Assembly: GCA_964412235.1 (NCBI GenBank)
Contig: CAYPNT010000068.1
Span: 1 to 16,178 of the forward strand
Direction: 5' to 3'
DNA from: JAYZQT01 sp964412235
GTDB taxonomy: Bacteria; Pseudomonadota; Alphaproteobacteria; MPNO01; UBA830
DNA: 16,178 nt
Of this stretch, positions 14,512-16,178 are shown one piece after another; position 1 is the stretch's first letter, and the number at the start of each line of letters is the position of its first letter. The position numbers and the translations under genes were made by a program. Under the pieces are notes generated by a model that saw nothing but the letters and a program-made list of their open reading frames with translations, was not told where the DNA came from and made no database searches.

Positions 14512-15213
14512 ATGAAATTCCACACCCCCCTTATCCGAGGTAAATTAGTTAAGCGCTATAAGCGGTTCATGGCAGACGTCGTGCTTGATACAGGTGAAAC
14601 CGTGACAGCCCATTGCGCAAACACGGGCGCGATGACTGGTGTCAAGGAACCCGGATCAGAGGTCTGGTTATCACCCGCCACTAACCCTGAAAGGAAGCTG
14701 AAATACACTTGGGAATTGGTCCATGTTGGCGCTAACCTAGTCGGGATAAACACTTCACTGCCCAACAAGATCGTTTCAGAAGCGATAGGCGGAGGTTGCA
14801 TTCCCGAGCTATCCGGATACGAAAACCTGCGCCGCGAAGTTAAATATGGAAAAAATTCGCGCATTGATATTTTGTTAACTTCTGATGACAAGGCTGACTG
14901 CTATGTGGAAATTAAAAATGTTCACCTGATGCGTGAACCAGGCGTAGCGGAATTCCCTGACGGGGTCTCCACACGTGCCGCTAAACACCAGGCCGAACTC
15001 GCTGAAATGGTGCGAAATGGCTCTCGGGCCGTAACAATTTATCTTTGTCAAAGACAGGACTGCGGCACCTTTCGTATCGCAGGTGATATTGACCCAGAAT
15101 ATGAGCAGGCTGCTTCAATAGCGCGAGGAATAGGAGTTGAAGCGTTTTGTTACGCCTGTAACTTAACTTCTCGCTCCATTACGGTAAGCCACCGTCTCAC
15201 TATTGAGTATTAG
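14512..15213 (+). CDS. sfsA: SfsA family protein (sugar fermentation stimulation protein)
   Basis: SfsA homologue, 233 residues, normal length. The family pattern is clear: MKFHTPLIRGKLVKRYKRFM at the start, AHCANTGAMTG (33-43), KYTWELV, VGINTSLPN, REVKYGKNSRIDILL and FPDGVSTRAAKH. SfsA has a nuclease-like PD-(D/E)xK fold; D119, E133 and K135 (VEIKNV) occupy the acidic/lysine positions. First named in E. coli for enhancing maltose fermentation; its biochemical role is unsettled. The FPD-A-V-T-x-RG segment of most members is FPDGVSTRAA here. A TTG at 14509 precedes the chosen ATG at 14512. The neighbouring cinA-like gene and probable map fit a common alphaproteobacterial arrangement (from memory). 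Confidence 0.94.
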   Translation: MKFHTPLIRGKLVKRYKRFMADVVLDTGETVTAHCANTGAMTGVKEPGSEVWLSPATNPERKLKYTWELVHVGANLVGINTSLPNKIVSEAIGGGCIPELSGYENLRREVKYGKNSRIDILLTSDDKADCYVEIKNVHLMREPGVAEFPDGVSTRAAKHQAELAEMVRNGSRAVTIYLCQRQDCGTFRIAGDIDPEYEQAASIARGIGVEAFCYACNLTSRSITVSHRLTIEY

Positions 15214-15226
15214 AAAACAGACAAAC

Positions 15227-15985
15227 ATGCTGGAGCTTTATCATGCCCACCACTCAACCTGCAGCCAGAAGGTTCGGTTATGCCTCGCGGAAAAAGGGAT
15301 CAAATTCAAGGGGCACCTTATCAATCTCGCAAAGAAAGAACAGGTCGAGCCAGATTACTTAAAACTTAATCCAAATGGTGTGGTGCCCACCCTTATTCAT
15401 GATGGTCACATCATCATCGATTCAAGCGTTATCTGCGAATACTTGGACGAAGCATTTCCAGATACATCGTTAACCCCACCGGACCCAGCTCAACGTGCGA
15501 ATATGCGACAATGGATTCGGTATTTTGACGAAATTGCCACCACAGCCGTCCGCTTTCCCTCTTTCAATATGGCTTTTTTATCGCGGTTTGACGGGCTTAA
15601 CGACAAACAGTTTTTGGAGGAGGAGGCTAACGTTCGACCACTACGTAAAGAATTTTTTATACACATGGGTCGCAGCGGCTTTCCAAATCAAGATATTGAA
15701 GCGGCTATCGACAATATTTCCAAAACCGTTGGTAGAATGGAACAAGCGTTAACCAAAGGACCATGGCTACTGGGAGAAATGTATACACTTGCCGACATAA
15801 TAATTGCACCATCAATCGATAGAATGTCCGACCTCGGCTTTTCGTCGCTATGGGAAAGACATCACCCACGTGTGACGAATTGGTATCTGCGTATTAAATG
15901 TAGGCCGGCATATTCTGCGGCATTTTATAAGGGAACGCGACTAACGGAATTCCTAAAAATACAGCCCTGGAGTCGCGAAAAGTAA
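15227..15985 (+). CDS. Glutathione S-transferase family protein (LigF/beta-etherase-like layout)
   Basis: Cytosolic GST of 252 residues. The thioredoxin-like N-terminal domain has active-site region HSTCSQKVR (9-17; S10/C12/S13 candidates), cis-proline loop VVPTL (52-56), and DSS (65-67) where glutathione-binding ES is usual. The all-helical C-terminal domain follows, with WLLGEMYTLADIIIAPS as the GST capping signature. The layout (VICEYLDEAFPDTSL, then AQRANMRQWIRYFDE, and SGFPNQDIE) resembles LigF-type beta-etherases and their relatives more than classic GSTs. ATG 15227 begins the thioredoxin strand; the in-frame TTG at 15203 lies inside sfsA. It sits 13 bp after sfsA. It could serve detoxification, isomerisation or ether cleavage; substrate not assignable. 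Confidence 0.88.
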   Translation: MLELYHAHHSTCSQKVRLCLAEKGIKFKGHLINLAKKEQVEPDYLKLNPNGVVPTLIHDGHIIIDSSVICEYLDEAFPDTSLTPPDPAQRANMRQWIRYFDEIATTAVRFPSFNMAFLSRFDGLNDKQFLEEEANVRPLRKEFFIHMGRSGFPNQDIEAAIDNISKTVGRMEQALTKGPWLLGEMYTLADIIIAPSIDRMSDLGFSSLWERHHPRVTNWYLRIKCRPAYSAAFYKGTRLTEFLKIQPWSREK

Positions 15986-16090
15986 ATAACGATGTGCGAT
16001 GGCGTTAAACATAGTCTCTAGACACCCTCACATTGCTGGACCCAACACCCGAACACACCGTATAACTATGAAAGTTGGCAAGAGAAAAAA

Positions 16091-16178
16091 ATGAACGACA
16101 CGTTATCATCTCCTAAGCATCCGGAACCCAACATGCCGTCAGGTATAATTCTCCACGAACCTAGCGAATTCGAAGCGA
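16091..16178 (+). CDS. map: Probable type I methionine aminopeptidase, N-terminal fragment
   Basis: The frame opens at ATG 16091 and stays open to the window end (29 full codons). GIILHEPSEFEA resembles the start of type I methionine aminopeptidases, where I/LHxxxEFEAMRKAG is usual, and map commonly follows sfsA in Alphaproteobacteria (from memory). GAGA lies 8 bases upstream. The catalytic domain lies outside the window, so identity rests on a short match and synteny. The 105-bp gap before it (15986-16090) shows no gene or clear terminator. Confidence 0.6.
   Translation, partial: MNDTLSSPKHPEPNMPSGIILHEPSEFEA

Overview
The window looks like a piece of an alphaproteobacterial chromosome, probably from a marine or soil heterotroph. 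The evidence is moderate GC content, mixed ATG/GTG/TTG starts, short intergenic gaps, and a housekeeping right end (CinA-type molybdopterin-binding protein, SfsA, then the start of a probable type I methionine aminopeptidase). From memory that order is common in Alphaproteobacteria. I see no tRNA, rRNA, CRISPR array, transposase, integrase or phage gene, and no gap over 300 bp.

Positions 1-13426 read as a catabolic region rich in redox enzymes. (i) A Rieske oxygenase entering from the left edge is followed by a TauD/TfdA-type 2-oxoglutarate dioxygenase, both +. (ii) A minus-strand pair holds a xanthine-dehydrogenase/CoxL-type molybdenum hydroxylase large subunit and a small thiol-dioxygenase-like cupin. 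(iii) A plus-strand operon starts 81 bp from the molybdenum gene and diverges from it: SDR dehydrogenase, hydantoinase/oxoprolinase A, hydantoinase/oxoprolinase B, and a 3-hydroxyisobutyrate-dehydrogenase-like enzyme. (iv) Behind a good sigma-70-type promoter lies a pair of related gentisate-dioxygenase-like cupins, one with three metal-binding histidines and one with none. (v) A minus-strand cupin diverges from a DUF1330 protein plus a dienelactone hydrolase.

Positions 13443-16178 hold a small two-helix membrane protein coupled to a CinA-domain protein (minus), then sfsA, a LigF-like glutathione S-transferase, and the first 29 codons of a probable map gene (plus).

My working reading is that the left and middle parts encode oxidative breakdown of an aromatic or N-heterocyclic compound: hydroxylation by Rieske, molybdenum and 2OG enzymes, ATP-driven opening of an amide or lactam (HyuA/HyuB), ring cleavage by the cupin pair, and processing by dienelactone hydrolase and dehydrogenases. 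No substrate can be named from sequence alone. No transporter, regulator, Rieske reductase or CoxS/CoxM partner lies in the window. The strongest candidate for something undescribed is the cupin pair at 10561-11814, whose residues suggest a catalytic subunit plus a degenerate partner, like a bicupin dioxygenase split over two genes.
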